The notes beneath the pieces were generated by a model. That model was not told the origin of the DNA and did no database searches. It saw nothing but the letters and a program-made list of their open reading frames with translations. 36,545 nt of DNA from an uncultured Eubacteriales bacterium. GTDB taxonomy: Bacteria > Bacillota > Clostridia > Christensenellales > Aristaeellaceae. Positions 8,416-21,300 of the stretch are shown in pieces (position 1 is the first letter of the stretch; every line of letters starts with the position of its first letter). The stretch covers positions 1 through 36,545 of the forward strand of contig CADASI010000013.1 in the NCBI GenBank assembly GCA_902790525.1, written 5' to 3'. The position numbers were made by a program, and so were the translations under genes.

Positions 8416-9078
8416 ATGAATGAAAGCACAGGCATTTCCCGCGCGGTCAGCCACGGAGCATCCGGGCAAATTGCGGAAGAAACAATCACGGATATGGCGG
8501 GGAAGGTATACGGTTACGTGCGCGTTTCGTCGCGGGACCAGAACGAGGCGCGTCAGATCGACGCGATGAAGGCTTACGGAGTGGATGAAATCTGCGTGGA
8601 CAAGCAGTCCGGGAAGGATTTCAACCGCCCGGAATACCAAAGGCTCCTGGCGCGGCTATCCGCGACGGACACGCTGGTGGTGAAGTCGATCGACCGGCTG
8701 GGGCGCAACTACGCTGAAATATTGGAGCAATGGCGCGCCATTACGAAGGAGATCGGAGCCGCCGTCGTCGTATTGGATATGCCGCTGCTCGACACCCGGC
8801 GCTCCCATGATCTGACGGGCACGCTGATCGCCGACATCGTGCTCCAACTGCTCAGCTATGTCGCCGAGACCGAACGGAGGTTCATCAGGCAGCGCCAGGC
8901 CGAGGGCATCGCGGCCGCGAAGGCGCGGGGGCAGAAGTTTGGCCGACCGCGCATCGACCGGGGGCCTGAGTATCCGAAGGTCTTGCGCCTCTGGGAGCAG
9001 AAGGCGATCAGCGCGGCAGAAGCGGGACGCCGCCTCGGCGTGTCGCACGGGACCTTCTTGAAGTGGGCCAGGGAGTGA
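8416..9078 (+). CDS. Small serine recombinase (resolvase/invertase family)
   Basis: A 220-residue protein. Residues about 30-165 are the resolvase catalytic domain: the nucleophile is Ser38 in YVRVSS, followed by the conserved arginines in IDRLGRNY and the QRQAEGIAAAKARG helix. A C-terminal helix-turn-helix (ISAAEAGRRLGVSHGTFLKWA) binds DNA. AGGAGG lies 9 bases before ATG 8416; this leaves an unusual polar N-terminal extension of about 28 residues. Such enzymes resolve cointegrates or invert short DNA segments. The neighbour is a giant surface protein gene and a large palindrome lies upstream, so promoter or gene inversion is a reasonable guess but is not shown. It could equally be a transposon relic. 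Confidence 0.92.
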   Translation: MNESTGISRAVSHGASGQIAEETITDMAGKVYGYVRVSSRDQNEARQIDAMKAYGVDEICVDKQSGKDFNRPEYQRLLARLSATDTLVVKSIDRLGRNYAEILEQWRAITKEIGAAVVVLDMPLLDTRRSHDLTGTLIADIVLQLLSYVAETERRFIRQRQAEGIAAAKARGQKFGRPRIDRGPEYPKVLRLWEQKAISAAEAGRRLGVSHGTFLKWARE

Positions 9079-9148
9079 GTGGGTGTCATGACGGAGTGGC
9101 GCTGAATGTTAATCTTGTAACAGATCGCATTTTTTTCTGTCGAAAATG

Positions 9149-9177
9149 TAGACTTTTTGTTCAAATCGTGTTATACT
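9149..9177 (+). promoter_or_regulatory. Candidate promoter of the giant surface protein
   Basis: TAGACT (9149-9154, four of six consensus bases), a 17-base spacer and TATACT (9172-9177). It leaves an untranslated leader of about 185 bases. The leader has a perfect 7-bp inverted repeat AATTATT/AATAATT (about 9185-9208) and a GC-rich hairpin GCCCGCCC/GGGACGGGC (about 9271-9297). No riboswitch family is recognisable. Confidence 0.5.
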
Positions 9178-9371
9178 TAGTCTGAATTATTAAAATACCC
9201 AATAATTGGTCAAATAGATGAATTCTGGCAATGGATTTTTGTGTTGTTTGATCGACCACCAGTAACATTTGCCCGCCCGAAGACATGGGACGGGCATATG
9301 ATCCGGGTTGTATATATAGTCTACCTTTATTACAGGCAAAAGACATATTCTAACTGGGAGGGCTATGATCA

Positions 9372-12300
9372 ATGAAAAGGCTGTTGAACAAGTTGCTGGC
9401 AACGATCCTGACGGTTTCGCTGCTGCTCAGTCCCGTGAGCGCTTTGGCGGACATCGCCGAAGTGATTGTCGCCGCTGAAGTATCCGAGGAAGTGCGCACC
9501 GGGGAAGAGTTTGATCTTGACCTCGAGAGCGACCCGGCCCCTGTCGCGCAGGAACCGGCGCCTGTTGCGGAGGAACCGGCGCCCGTTGCAGAAGAACCGG
9601 CGCCTGTCGTAGAAGACCCGGCGCCCGTCATAGAAGAACCGGCCCCTGCCGTGGAGGAACCGGCCCCTGCCGCGGAGGAACCGAGCGACGCGGAAGGCGA
9701 ACCTGCGCCCGCAGCGGACGAACAGGCCCCTGCCGCGGAAGATGAGTCTGCACCCAAGGCTGATACCGAGGGTGAACCAACCGATGAAGTCGAGCCCGCT
9801 TCCGAGGACGGTTCCGACGAAGTGATTTACGCCGATGTCGAGGAAGCGATCGTTCCCGAAGCGGTGGATATGGTCGTTGAAGAGGCGGCCTATGCCGACC
9901 TGCCTGAAGTGGAAGTCGACGCTGAGAATGGCCTGGAGGTCGTCGAGGAAGCAGCGGCGGATGGCGTGGTGTTTGAAGGCGGCGAACAGGGACAGTACAC
10001 CATTACATACAATAACAGTGGCGAAAACAGTTTTTTCCTTGGAAGAGATGGACAAACTGCGAATACTGCAAATGCAGGTGAAATCCTGAGTTTTAGCACA
10101 TCTACGAGCTTTGGTTATGAGCTCACGAAAGTTACCGTAACATCTGCAGATGACGCGAGTTATGAAGAGACGCTTACGCCCGATCAGCATACCTTCACAA
10201 TGCCTGCGCGCAGTATCATTGTGACGCCGGAGTTTACTTACAATGTTCACACAGGCGCATATACGATTGAAGTTCAAGGCGGCCCGCAGGGTGGCGGCTC
10301 CGCACACGTTGGTAACGTCGCGGCGGCATCCGCAGATGAAAACGAAACGGTAACGCTGAGATACGGTGCGAGCCAGGGCTACACCATCACCAACGTCATA
10401 CTGACCTATGACGGCGAACCCCATGAAATAGGACTCATTACTACCTTTGAAATGCCCGCGGCGGATGTAACTGTGTCGTTTAATTTCAGTGAATCCGGTA
10501 ACGGTTCCGGCTCTGGCGACGACCAGCCCGACAGCGAGGGCAGATACAGGATTAGTATCCTTGGCGGCGAAGGCGGTGGCGCGACCGCGTTCGTCGGTGA
10601 AGACCAGGTCTACTCCGCGAAAGAAAATGACACCGTCAGGCTGAGGTACGACGGGGGTACGACCCACGCCGTTGTGAGCTATAATGGCGGAAGCATCGAT
10701 CTGGGCGATGGCACCAATGGAACCTATCATGAGTTCAGTATGCCTTCGCATCATGTGACCATCTCGCTCACGTTTGGCGGCAGCGGTGGCAAATCCGGCT
10801 CTGGCGAAGGTCAGAGTGGCACGAAGCCCGAAGGCGCTTACGACATTCAGGATTCAGTACCGCCGAATGAGACCGTTACCGCGGATGGCTATATGATCAA
10901 GGCGCTTGTGGACGGGCAACGTGTAACCTATGCCATGCCGAATACGCCGCTTGAGATCAGGGTGACAAAGGGCGAACAGTGCAACATCACAGGAATAAAA
11001 GCCTATTCCTGCACGTCTGCCTATGGAAATCCTGCTGAATGTGGATCTGAATTGACTTTCACTTCAACAAGTGTAAGTCAAACGGGAGAATTGATCTACG
11101 CCGTCAAAATGCCTGAGGGTATTCTCAGATTCAGCCCGATCTACGGTGGCAACTCCGGCCCCGGCGGTGGCGGCGATGAAGGCCAGTCTTACAACATTGT
11201 GATCGGTACTTGCACAAATGGTTCCATTTCCGTGATGTACATGGGGAATTCTGTGACCTCCGCGAAGGCCGGTGATGAAGTATGGATCACGGTCAACCCG
11301 AATGTCAATTATGCTTGCAGCGAAGTGACCGTTGCTTATGGTGATCAAGTAGAACATCCCAGTATTAGCTTCAACAGCGGTCGCTTCACGATGCCGGCGG
11401 ACGATGTTACCATCTCCGCGACTTTTACCAGCATCGCGGGCAGTCATCAAATTCAGATGCCCGAGAACGCAAATGGTACTGTGATTGCCCGGAAGGACGG
11501 CAATCGCGTTACTACTGCAAATACGGGCGATTATATATGGATAGAATTGCAGCCGAATAACGGGTATCGCCCCGGTTCGGTCACTGTGACGTACGACGGT
11601 CAGGACCATGAACTGGATGGCATGAACAGCTTTACCATGCCCGACAGCGATGTCACCGTAACCGCGACGTTCATCAGCCTTGTGGGGCAATACGGGATCG
11701 CAACGAGCTGTGAAAATGGCACGATTGAGGCTAGGATTCAGGGCTATTCCGTGACCAGCGCGAATGAGGGAGAGCGTGTATACATAAGCCACGTCCTGAA
11801 TACCGGCGACCCGTCGCTGTATCGTGCCCATTCGTATACTGTGATGTGCGGAGATACGGTCATTCCGGTTACAACCGAGGGCGATAAGTCGTACTTTACC
11901 ATGCCTGATGGGAATGTGACCGTTACGGCTGATATTATCAGCACCACAGCCGGCCACCTGATCGATATCAAGCGCTATGGATATGCCATGGTTGCCGCTT
12001 ATGTGTCGGGCTATAACTATCAGTTCGGCATTGAGCCCCATGCTCTGGCGGGGGAAACCGTTGAAATCCGTTTCTGCGACGCGGATGAGGGAGACAGGGT
12101 TAATACGTTCAGCCTGACGACCAGCACCGGAACCAATGTGAATTTTAATAGAGGCAGGGAAGATAACGAAGATTATTTTACCTTCACGATGCCGAATGAC
12201 GATGTCATAGTGAAAGCCACAGCCATTCATAATAACGTTCCGTTAACATACTATAATATCGGTATCGATGGAAATATCACACATGGCAGCGTATCCGCCG

Positions 12301-15300
12301 ATATTAACGGCCAGGAAGTAGACAGCGCTGAAGAGGGCGCTACAGTTCATTTGAACGTCACCCCGGGCGAGGGTTATAAGCTCGATTCGCTGAGCGTGGA
12401 GCAGGGCGCAACAACTGTCACGTTGAACGAGGACAACGAGTTCACCATGCCCGCTGGCGATGTGACCGTAACGGCGAGCTTTGTCGAGGACAGCCAGGGC
12501 GGTAATGAAACAACGTATACCGTCACCTTCCTGGATGCAGATGGAAGTGTGTTGAAGGCGGCGACCTCATATGCTGCCGGCACTCCTGCGGCGAACATTG
12601 TAAAACCCGCCGACCCGACCAAAGCAGCCACCGCGCAGTATACCTATGCCTTTGCGGGCTGGAGTCCTGCGATTGCGGAAGTGACCGCGGATGCGACCTA
12701 TACCGCGACCTACACCGAGACGGTCAACAAGTATACCGTCACCTTTGTGGACGATGACGGCACGGTATTGAAGGAAGCAACGCAATACGACTATGGCACA
12801 CCCGCGGCGAACATCGCAAAACCCGCTGATCCGACCAAGGCGGCCGACGCGCAGTACACCTATACCTTTGCGGGCTGGGACCCTGAGATTGCGGCTGTGA
12901 CCGGGGATGCGACCTATACCGCGACCTACACCCAGTCTCAGAACACCACGGGAGAAGCGACCTACTCTATTAGTATTGACAGCGAATCCTTCCAGAACCA
13001 CGGCAATGTTACCGCAGACAAGGCGACTGCCAAGGCGGGCGAGACAGTCAACCTGACGGTCACCCCCTACACCGGCTACGAGCTTGAGACTCTCTCCTAC
13101 ATATATAATCCCGGTCCCGGCGACACACAAATCTTTATCTACAATGGTACGGGCAATGCCGTCATACCCGAAGCTCCCAGCTTCACCATGCCCGCGGCAA
13201 ACGTGACCGTCACGGCCACCTTCAAGTTGCGCAACTACAACATCACCTATAACCATGGTGAAGCCGTCACCGGCGGTGGCGCCGAGGCGAGGGATGACAG
13301 CGGGACGGTGTATTCCGCCAAGATGGGCGAAACCATCAATGTCGTCGTCGAGCCTGATATCGGCTATGAGCTGGATACGCTGACCGTCACTAGCGACAGC
13401 CAGATAAACCTCTCCAACGAAAATACCTTCACCATGCCCGCGGCAGATGTGGACATCTCGGCGACCTTCAAGAAGATCAATTATAGCATTACCACCAGCG
13501 CCACCAACGGCAGCGTGGTTGTGCAGGTAAGCGGCAATGCGGTTAATACCGGCAATTACCAGGATTATCGCTTCATCAATGTTTACCCGGATACCGGCTA
13601 TGAGCTGGACGCCATCACCATCACCGGCCCGAATGGCAGCACTGTGCAATGCGAGACCATCTCTGCCGATGAAGGTCTCTACGGCTTCACCATGCCCGCG
13701 GGCAATGTGACCGTGACGGCGACGTTTGTCGAGACGAGCGGCGGCGATCCCGGCGACCCTGGTTCGCACAACTTTTCTTTCAACATTTACAATGCTTACT
13801 TTGGCACGGTGACGATACAGATCGGCACTGAGGATACGGTGACTGTCAACGAAAACGGCGATTATTACGGCGGCTATGATGTGGAGAAGGAGACAAGTAT
13901 CACCATCACCGCCACGCCGAGAAACGGCGGCTCAATTGGATATTTCAATGTAAATAAGTCTTCCGACGGAGAATCCTTCGATTTGTCTCCCGAGAATCAA
14001 ACTTCCCCATCGATCACCTTCAATATGGGTGACTACGCCAACGCAAGCATAAGCTTCAATCCGAGTGCTACGGCCATTATTCTGGACAATACCACGCCTT
14101 TGAGCGGTAGCATGTCCATCAGCATCGAAGGCAACGTGCAAACGCCGAATGAGGACAACGTGTATTCGGCGAATCCGGGCGACGAAGTCGTCGTTACCGC
14201 CACGCCGAACCAGGGCTATTGCCTGTTGTCCACGGGCATCTGGGCCATGGGCGGCGGCGTCAATGAGGTCTTTGACGCGGAAAACATGAAAAATGGCACG
14301 ATTACTACTTATAATGAACCGAAGAGCATTCGGTTTACCATGGGTCAGGATCATGTGCGAGTGAGCACCAGGTTTATCGGTGAGGCGTTATCACCTTCTG
14401 TTGAGATGACCATGGAGGATGACAATACCGATCCCGTAATTTATAATCTGACGAATAATAGTAACCAGTTTACGGCCAGGGAGGGTTTCTATGCCTTCAT
14501 AGTGCCGAACGACAATTCCGTCGAAAACGGAATGGTCATTAAATGGAGGCGAACCGATGCCACGCCGGAAGGCCCATACTGTGCGGGCGATGTTGTGGTG
14601 CCCGCGGATGATACGACGAAGCTGGTCGGCGAAGTTGTCAATGCCAATCGACTCGTTATCAACGTGGACAGCAATCAAGGCACAATCACTCCGATGATTC
14701 CGAACAAGACATGGGTTGTTCCGGGCGAGAAGGTCGGTTTCGACGTTGTGCCTAAGGAGAGCTATTGGCTGCAAGGCGGCAGTATCCAGGCGTCTGTACA
14801 GGGCACCAACAGAAATTTGATGACATACCAGGAACCTGTGCTTGGCGAATACAAGTATTTTGTGGAAATCCCCAATGATATTCAGCAAGGCCAGGTGATC
14901 GAAGTTACCGCTACGTTCACCCAATCGCAGGGCGGTGGTCCCGGCGGCGATCAAACGTACTGCTTTTTCATCCTGCGTTCCTATGATCCGATGGACGGCA
15001 CATACGCCCGGTTGAGCTTTGTCGGCGATGGGATCGACGTATCGGACTATGGACCCGGTGGGCTTGGCGCTTCCTTCCCCCTGGGTTCGGATGTCACCGT
15101 TAAGGTCGAGAAATCCAATGGCGTTAACCTTACGGGCCTTGCCATCGGGACGCAAGGCACGGGCGGCCGGTTCACGCGGCGCAACGATGTGACGGTTACT
15201 AATAATAATGACGGCACCTATACCTTCGAAGCGTTTGCCGGAAATAACGTGATCGTGGTTCCGGACTGCACGATTACCGGAAAACAGTACAGCATTGCGT

Positions 15301-18300
15301 TCGATGAATCTCTCGAAGGAAACGTCGTGGCGAGCCCAATGATAAACGGTAATTACTTTGGCGACGCCATACGCCTGGCCAGTGCGAATCAATACGAAAA
15401 CATTAAGCTGCTTCCGAAAGCGGGCTACAGACTGGCAGACATCACGATAATTGACAGCAGCAACAACCCCGTGTTTTGCAACGATGAAGATGTCTTCTAC
15501 ATGCCCCAGAGCAATGTGACCGTGACGGCGACTTTGGAATCGACGGCCACGCCCGCGGCAGGCAGCATCCCCATCGATCAGAAAAACTTCCCGGACCAGG
15601 CCTTCCGGGAGGTCATCAGGGATAAGTGTGACGCCGACGACGACGGCTACCTCTCCCCGAAGGAGATCAGGCCGGTTTCAAACCTGTATGTTGCCTACAA
15701 CGAAGGAATCCGGAACATGCGGGGCCTGGAATACTTTACGGAGCTGACCAACCTGGATTGCAACAACTGCAGAAATCTGGAGGAGCTGGATATCAGCCGC
15801 AACAGAAAGCTGAACAAGCTGATTGCGTATGGTACCCGCCTGCAGAGCCTGAATATCTCCGATAACGAAAAGCTGGTATATGCCAAAGCGCATAACGACT
15901 CCAGCAACTGCGGACCGTGCTTCTATGGGGTGCCCAATGATGCGCAGAAGTACCATGCAGTAAAAGAGTGGGAGCATTGCGCACTTGCCGTTGACGCCGG
16001 CGTGGAGATCGTCACAGACGAACCGACTCCCGAGAAGTACCGCATCATCACAAGCGTGATCGGACCGGCAGGTGTCGACCCCAATCATTGCGGCAAAATC
16101 GAGGGCACGGACACCTGTGAACCGGGCGAGGATGTCGGCATGATGCCCATTGCCTACGAAGGCTATGTACTCCAAAGCGTCAGCGTGACCTGCAATGGCG
16201 AGCCCCTGACGCCCTGGATCGACTACGGCTATTACAACTTCAATATGCCCAGAGGCGATGTGTTCTTCACGGCTACGTTTATGGCGGAGCCGGAGCAGGG
16301 TGCAGTAACGGATTGCGTGCAGATCAATGAAGCGAACTTTGCAGACGACGCCTTCCGCGACTACATCTGCGACCTCTTCCACAAGGACGAGGACGAATGG
16401 CTGACCCCGTTTGAGATGGGCAGCGTCCAACGGATGCTTCTGCAGAGGGTGGATGAGTATGGCGACGTCATCCGAGATGACGATGACGAGGAAGACGGCA
16501 TTGGTGTCGAGAGCCTGTCGGGCATCGAGCACTTTACGAACCTGACTTTCCTGAACTGCAGCAAGAACGATCTGAAAACCCTTGCCCTGACCGAAGCGAA
16601 CGCGGAACTTCGGGAGCTGTACTGCTATGATTGCGGCCTCACCTCGCTGGACGTGAGCGCGCTGGGCAAACTGGATACGCTGTGCTGCTACAGTAACAGA
16701 CTGGAAACGCTGATTGTGTCCCACAATCCCGACCTGGTGTGGCTGGATTGCGGTTACAACCGGCTCAATGCCATCGACGTTTCCAAAAACACCGATCTCG
16801 AATACCTGCATTGCGAGCACAACCGGCTGACGAAGCTGGATGTCACGAATTGCGGAGAGGTCGGCCGTGTCAATCTGTCGCAGCCGGATCCCGACTTCAC
16901 TGTGAACGCCGACTCCAGGAGCTATGGACCGTTTGTTGACGAGGACGGAGAAAATCAGTATCGTCTGTACTGTGACAGCGGCATCATGCTCCTTCCGAAC
17001 ACGACGTATAGCATCACCACCACCGTGACCGGCTCCGACGGGGCTACCGGCACAATCGACGTCACGCCGGCAGACAATATCGCCGTGCGGGATCAGTGGG
17101 TCAGCGTGGACGTGATCCCCGGCGAGAACTGCCAGATCGCGGAGCTGGAGGTAAAGTGCAACGGCAATTATGTGGACTGCTGGTATGAGTATGGCCGCTA
17201 CGTCTTCAGAATGCCCGCGGGCAACGTGAGCTTCCGGGCGACGTTTGAGCGCATCCCTGAGGATGAGGAGCTCATACTCATCGACGGCTTCAACTTCCCG
17301 GACCCCGAGTTCCGCAGGTACATCGCCCGCTTCTTCGGCAAGGATGAGGGCGATCCGCTGACGATGTTCGAGCGCATGAACCTCGAATTTATCGAGCTTT
17401 ATCAGGTCGACGAGGACAACCATATCCTCCGTGAGGACGACGGCAGGGAGATTCCGCTCGGCGTGTCGGATCTGACGGGCATTGAGCTGTTCCCGAACCT
17501 GCGCTACCTGGATTGCAACAACAACAGGATCAGAAGCCTTGACCTGAGCCAGAACACGGAGCTCAGGAGGTTGTCGGTCGACAATAACCGCATTACGTCG
17601 CTGATCGCCAACGGCTGCGACAACCTGGAGGACCTGAGCTGCAAGGGCAACTTGTTGACCGGACTGGACGTGTCAGGCTGCTCCGATCTGGCGTGGTTGG
17701 ATTGCAGCGACAACAACCTGGCTACGCTGACGCTGAATACCTCGATTGAATTCCTGCACTGCGAGGATAACCCGCTGCCCACCCTGGATCTCCAGGAATG
17801 CGACGAGTTGCTCGAGGCGCTTGAAGACGGCCCGTACCCCGGCTATAACGAGCCGGCGAGCGTAAGGCGCTTTGGCCGCCACGTGTTTGAAAACGGCTTC
17901 GAGGATTACCGCCTGATCTGTGACGACGGCATCGCAATCCTTCCGAATACTTCCCATACCGTGACCATCAATGAGACTGTCAACGGTACTGTTCACGCGC
18001 CCAAAACCGCCTATGAGCACCAGAGCGTCGAAGTGACCGTTACGCCCACCAATAACAACTATGAGGTCACCGATTTTGAAGTGAAATGCGGCGAAACCAC
18101 CGTGGATTCGGAGTTTGCTTACGGCAGGTATGTGTTTGCGATGCCTGCGGGCGACGTGACCATCAACGCGACGTTCGCTGCGGTTACCGACGAACACCCC
18201 GTTGCGATCAACGCCAAAAATTTCGAAGACCCCGAGTTCCGCGAGTACATTGCCAGATTCTTCAACAAGAATATGAGCAATGAACGCATGGGAGGCGATA

Positions 18301-21300
18301 CGCTCACGTTAACGGAACGCAAGCGCCTCACCAGTATGGAGCTGTATGAGGTGGACGACAAGTTCCGCGTCATTCGTGATGATGATGGCGAAGGCGAGCC
18401 GCTTGGCGTGAAGAACCTCGCGGGTATAGAGTACTTCCCGGAGCTGGAAATCCTCGATGCCAGCGGAAATGAGCTGCAGACGCTCAACATGAGCGAAAAT
18501 AAGAAAATTGAGTATCTGTGGGTCGACAACAACCATCTCACCACGCTGACGCTCACCGGTTGCGATCAGCTGAAAGAGGTGAGCTGCCGCTGCAATAAGC
18601 TGACTGCGCTGGATGTGTCCGGCTGCACCGCGTTGGAATGGCTGGATTGCTGTTTCAACGATCTCGAGACGCTCACGCTGGGTACGCAGCCCAAATTGGA
18701 AAAACTGTATTGCGAGTACAACGATCTCCAGCGGCTGGAGCTGTGGGACTGCAATGCGTATTTCAGGAGCTTTGACCCGAGCGAATACGTCCAGAAAGAC
18801 AATGTCCGGAAATACGGCGCGTATGAACAGGAAGACAGTTACAGGCTGACCTGTGATAAGGACACGGTCGTTTATGTCGCGCCCGTGTACGACGTGATCG
18901 TTTGCCCGGCATCCCACGGCTTTGTGGAGGCCAATACCGGCAATTCCGAGGCAGGCAAGGATGTGGAGCTGACGGTCATTTGCCACACGAACTGCAGTTT
19001 TGTCAAGCTCACGTTGCGCTACACCCTCAATGGCACTGAGCATACCGAAGAGGTGCTGCCCGTGAGCATTGACAATGAGGGTAAATATTCCTTCAACATG
19101 CCCGCAGCCGCTGTGACCGTTGAGCCGGAGTTCTCCGTCGATCATCCGGACACCGAGTACGGCATCGACCTCCATGATGTTGAGGATGGCTGCTTCACAA
19201 TGACCGTAAGCGTGACGAATGATAACACGTCCTCGCCGGTGACTAAGGCCAAGGCGGATACCGAGGTCACGCTCACGCTGACGCCCGCTCAAAACAACAC
19301 GGCCCTTGTGCGCAACGTGTTTGTTTCCTGCGGCAATCCGGACAATGAGTGGGAAACCCATCCGGTGGAGTGCTTCTTCCTCGCTCGTGACAAGACTACG
19401 GGTGTGGTGACCTACAAGTTCTTTATGCCCGCCGAGCCCGTGTGGGTCGACGCGGACATCATGGACGAAGACGAGGATGACGGCTGGATCGCGATCAATG
19501 AAGAGAACTTCCCGGACGCGACCTTCCGCGCCTATATCGAGAACCTGAGCCTGGAGGTTGGCAGCCATATCGGCGACGACGGCCTGCTCTCCCAGGATGA
19601 GATTAAAGCCGTCAAGACGATTACCGTTACAAAGGCGGAGAACGACCCTGACGTCACCTCCTTGAAGGGCATCGAGTTCTTCGAGGAAATGGTTACGCTG
19701 AATTGCAGCGGCATCGGACTTACCGAGCTGGATGTTCGCCATTGCCGCAGCCTGCAAACCCTGGATTGCAGCGACAACTCGCTGAGGGAACTGCTGGTCA
19801 ATCCCGATCGGCAGCACGCTGGCTGCAGAGAGATGACGGTCCTGAATTGCAGCAACAATCAGCTGACATCCCTGGAGCTTCGCGACCTGGAAGAGCTGTC
19901 CGAGCTGGATATCAGCGGCAATAATTTGCTGACGAGCTTCCGGGCGGTTAACTGCGAATCGCTGAACAAAGTGGAACTGCATGGTGTGACGAGCCTCGAA
20001 ACCGTGTTTGTCGAGGATTGCGAAAGCCTGGAAGACATACATGTGGACAACAACCTGAATGCGACGTCCGTCACAGTCAAGCATTGTCACCAGTTGAGAG
20101 AGCTGTCCTGCAACAACAACGCCAGGTTGTCCGCGCTGACCATCGAAGACTGCTGGCGTCTGGAGAAACTGGATTGCGCAAGCTGCAAACTGGCTGAGCT
20201 GGATGTGCGCGAATATCCGGAACTGGTCATACTGGATGTCTCCAACAATGAGCTGACATCGCTGGATCTCGGAAGCTGCGAGCGGCTGCAAACCTTGAAT
20301 GTCAGTGGCAATAATTTGACGGAGCTCAGCCTCGGCAACTGCCCGTGGATCTGCGATGCCGTCGATGAGGGCGTTAAAACGACTGCGGAAGGCGTTGACA
20401 CCTATACGAAGTCAAACGCACCGCGCAGTCCGTTTACCCTCGTCGTCAATACCGCGACCAAGCTGCTGATCCCGCATGCCGTGACCATTGCGCTGGCCAA
20501 CAACGGCGTTGTCGGCAAGGCGGTCGCAAACTACAAAGAGGCGACCCAGGGCACGATCGTCCTGGTTAAGCTCACGCCCCAGGAGGGCTGCGAGGCTACC
20601 GGCATTGAGGTGAAGTGCGGCGAAAATAATGTGGAAACATGGGTTGAAGCCGGCGCCCACAAGTTCACCATGCCCAACGGCGACGTTACCGTGACGGCGA
20701 CGTTCAAGCGCATTCCCACCGTCACCGCGCCCGAGGCGCTGAATCCGACCTACAACGGCCAGGCACAGGCGCTTGTCTCCGCGACCACTACCGACGGCGG
20801 CACGAGGGAATACAGCCTCAATGGCACAGACTGGCAAAACGACATCCCCACGGCCACGGCGGCGGGCACATACAACGTGTATTACCGCGTCATAACCGAC
20901 GGCGAATACACCGGATTTACCCCGGATGCGCCGGTCGCTGTGACGATCGGGACGCGCGCGCTGACCATTACCGCGCGTGACAAGACCAAGACCTACGGCG
21001 ACCCCGACCCCACGCTGGAATATACCAAGGCGGGTCTTGCTGACGGCGACGCGCTGACCACCTGCAATTTGACGCGCGCAGCCGGTGTTAATGTCGGCAG
21101 CTATGCCATCACGCAGGACGGCAATGCGATCATCACACGCGAAAGCGCGGATGTGACCGCCAACTACGCGATCACCTTCATCCCCGCGACGCTGACGATC
21201 GAAAAGAAGAAGCTGACCGTATTCGCCAAGGCGGCGGAGAAGAACTACGGCGCTTCGGATCCCGTACTGGAATATACGGCTTCCGGCTTCGTCGCGCCGG

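Larger units (their letters stand above)
10190..20705 (+). repeat. About 21 InlB-B-like beta repeats with an FTMPAxDVTVTATF closing motif
   Basis: Each unit has a GYELxxVTVT strand and closes with variants of FTMPAGDVTVTATF; closing motifs occur from about 10195 to about 20700. They resemble the divergent InlB B-repeat family. The closing motif degenerates around 14020-14350 (FNMGDY, FTMGQD) and is regular elsewhere. The later copies alternate with leucine-rich modules. Confidence 0.85.

Noticed and set aside
9178..9371. A cyclic di-GMP or other riboswitch in the leader of the giant gene
   Set aside because: I looked for GEMM-type conserved blocks because a GGDEF gene is nearby and found none; only simple inverted repeats are present.
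9531..9740. A CRISPR-like array in the N-terminal repeats
   Set aside because: Units are contiguous 21-bp coding repeats without spacers.
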